Shown one piece after another: positions 11,120 to 12,330 of a stretch of 12,330 bases of DNA. Location: assembly GCA_030689285.1 (NCBI GenBank), contig JAUYJM010000001.1, positions 1 to 12,330 on the forward strand, in the 5' to 3' direction. Numbering within the stretch: position 1 is the stretch's first letter; each line of letters opens with the position of its first letter. A program made the translations under genes and the position numbers. Under the pieces are notes generated by a model. The model saw nothing but the letters and a program-made list of their open reading frames with translations. It was not told the origin of the DNA and did not search any database. This DNA is from a bacterium. Lineage in GTDB: Bacteria; Patescibacteriota; Minisyncoccia; Phycocordibacterales; GCA-002787175.

Positions 11120-12330
11120 ATGAGTCATAAATACACAAAACGCCAAACAACATCAAAGACAGCCAAACAGGAGCCGTTCACCACCCTGCCTTCGGCGCAC
11201 CCCTCCTCAACGGAAGAGGAGAAAAGAGGGGAGAAAAGCGAGCCGAAAAAGCTTGTGATTCTTGACGCGCACGCCATAATCCACAGGGCATATCACGCCC
11301 TGCCGGAGGATTTTGCGACAAGCGCCGGCATGCCGACAGGCGCTCTTTACGGGCTTGCCACGATGCTTATAAAAATAATAGGCGAGTTAAAGCCCGACTA
11401 TATGGCGGCCGCTTATGATTTACCAAAGCCGACATACAGACACGCCGTTTACGAGGACTACAAAGGCAAGCGCGCCAAAACCGATGACGCGCTTGTGGCG
11501 CAATTAAAACGCTCACGCGAAATTTTTGAGGCATTTAGCATTCCCGTCTACGACGCTGAAGGTTTTGAAGCCGATGATGTGCTTGGCACGATTGTTGAAC
11601 AGATTAGCGGCAAAGAAGTTGATGTTAAGGATAAAGGATTAAGGATTAAAGATTGCGACATTGTCATCGCCTCGGGCGATATGGACACTTTACAGCTTGT
11701 AGATGGCGATAGAGTCCGAGTTTACACGCTCAAAAAAGGCATACAGGACACGATTCTTTATGACGAGGAGAAAGTAAAAGAAAGATTTGGTTTCGGGCCG
11801 GAGTTTTTACCCGATTTCAAAGGCCTACGAGGCGACCCTTCGGACAACATAATAGGCATTCCGGGAATCGGCGAAAAAACCGCGACCGAGCTTATTCAAA
11901 AATTCGGGCACATTGAAGACATTTACGATAAATTGGAAAAAGATAAAAAAGTGTTTGAAAAAGAGGGGGTCAAAGCGCGCGTCATTATGCTTTTAGAGAA
12001 GCACAAAGAAGAAGCCGAGTTCAGTAAAATGCTGGCGGTCATTCGCCGAGACGCTCCGGTTCTTTTTAAACTGCCTGAAATGGAATGGAAGGAAAGCGTT
12101 GACGAAAAAAAGGCCGAAGAAATCTTCAGCCGTTTTGAATTTCGGACCATGGCGGCGCGTTTTAGGGAAGCGGTAGGAGGGAATAGTGAATTAGGAATTA
12201 GGAATAAGGAAAAAGAAATCAACGACAAAGAGGAAGAAGATATAGACAAAGTTGAACTGAAAGAGACCCAAATCGCTCTCTGGCTTATAAACTCTTCCAT
12301 TACGTCGCCAAAACTGGAAGATATTTTCAG
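11120..12330 (+). CDS. polA: DNA polymerase I, N-terminal part (runs off the window)
   Basis: An open frame from ATG 11120 continues past the end, giving 403 residues. It contains the 5'-3' exonuclease domain used for primer removal and nick translation: 'KLVILDAHAIIHRAYHALP' (D49), 'YKGKRAKTDDALVAQL', 'GFEADDVLGT' (E150, D152, D153), 'IASGDMDTLQL' (D187, D189), and 'LRGDPSDNIIGIPGIGEKTA' (D239, D242, helix-hairpin-helix). The start of the inactive or active 3'-5' exonuclease-like domain follows at about 375. Odd points are a 43-residue low-complexity N-terminal extension before the first motif and two short inserts at 167-178 and 356-363, encoded by repeat-like DNA. GAGG at 10 nt before the ATG is a modest ribosome site. 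The polymerase domain is outside the window. Confidence 0.93.
   Translation, partial: MSHKYTKRQTTSKTAKQEPFTTLPSAHPSSTEEEKRGEKSEPKKLVILDAHAIIHRAYHALPEDFATSAGMPTGALYGLATMLIKIIGELKPDYMAAAYDLPKPTYRHAVYEDYKGKRAKTDDALVAQLKRSREIFEAFSIPVYDAEGFEADDVLGTIVEQISGKEVDVKDKGLRIKDCDIVIASGDMDTLQLVDGDRVRVYTLKKGIQDTILYDEEKVKERFGFGPEFLPDFKGLRGDPSDNIIGIPGIGEKTATELIQKFGHIEDIYDKLEKDKKVFEKEGVKARVIMLLEKHKEEAEFSKMLAVIRRDAPVLFKLPEMEWKESVDEKKAEEIFSRFEFRTMAARFREAVGGNSELGIRNKEKEINDKEEEDIDKVELKETQIALWLINSSITSPKLEDIF

Overview
The window looks like a chromosome segment of an uncultivated small-genome bacterium, most likely Candidate Phyla Radiation (Patescibacteria, Parcubacteria-like). This is inference from four traits: a shortened YebC, in-frame intergenic-type repeats inside yebC and polA, an S23-type four-helix-bundle gene next to ruvC, and several genes with no Shine-Dalgarno but a -10 box 6-7 nt before the ATG. 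No rRNA, tRNA or CRISPR was found.

Left half (1 to about 4560) is an accessory island. On the + strand lie three toxin-antitoxin modules: a RelBE/ParE-like pair cut by the window edge, a VapBC-like pair with a broken toxin, and an intact HicBA pair. The second and third have the same surroundings. Upstream of each is a 111-bp direct repeat (element B; one mismatch), and downstream is a two-hairpin element with conserved unpaired motifs (element A; stems differ in sequence but stay paired). On the - strand, between the modules, are very small candidate genes (24, 50, 56, 82 and 107 codons), two of them with strong Shine-Dalgarno sites and similar leaders, embedded in dense arrays of perfect hairpins. 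A near-consensus promoter at 4531-4559 (TTGACA, 17 bp, TATACT) points leftward into the island.

Right half (4837 to end) is housekeeping. It holds yebC, an S23-type gene flanked by 16-bp inverted repeats that separates yebC from ruvC, then ruvC, a 42-residue acidic ORF with its own terminator, and tyrS on the opposite strand. Between tyrS and a divergent class A penicillin-binding protein gene sits a 236-bp MITE with perfect 19-bp ends and a TTA duplication. The PBP gene is followed within 32 bp by polA, which runs off the end. Together these cover Holliday-junction resolution, tyrosine charging, peptidoglycan synthesis and DNA replication/repair.

The most unusual content is the modular B / toxin-antitoxin / A organisation with structured repeats. 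It resembles cassette exchange at conserved flanks, but I see no recombinase or integron attC consensus.
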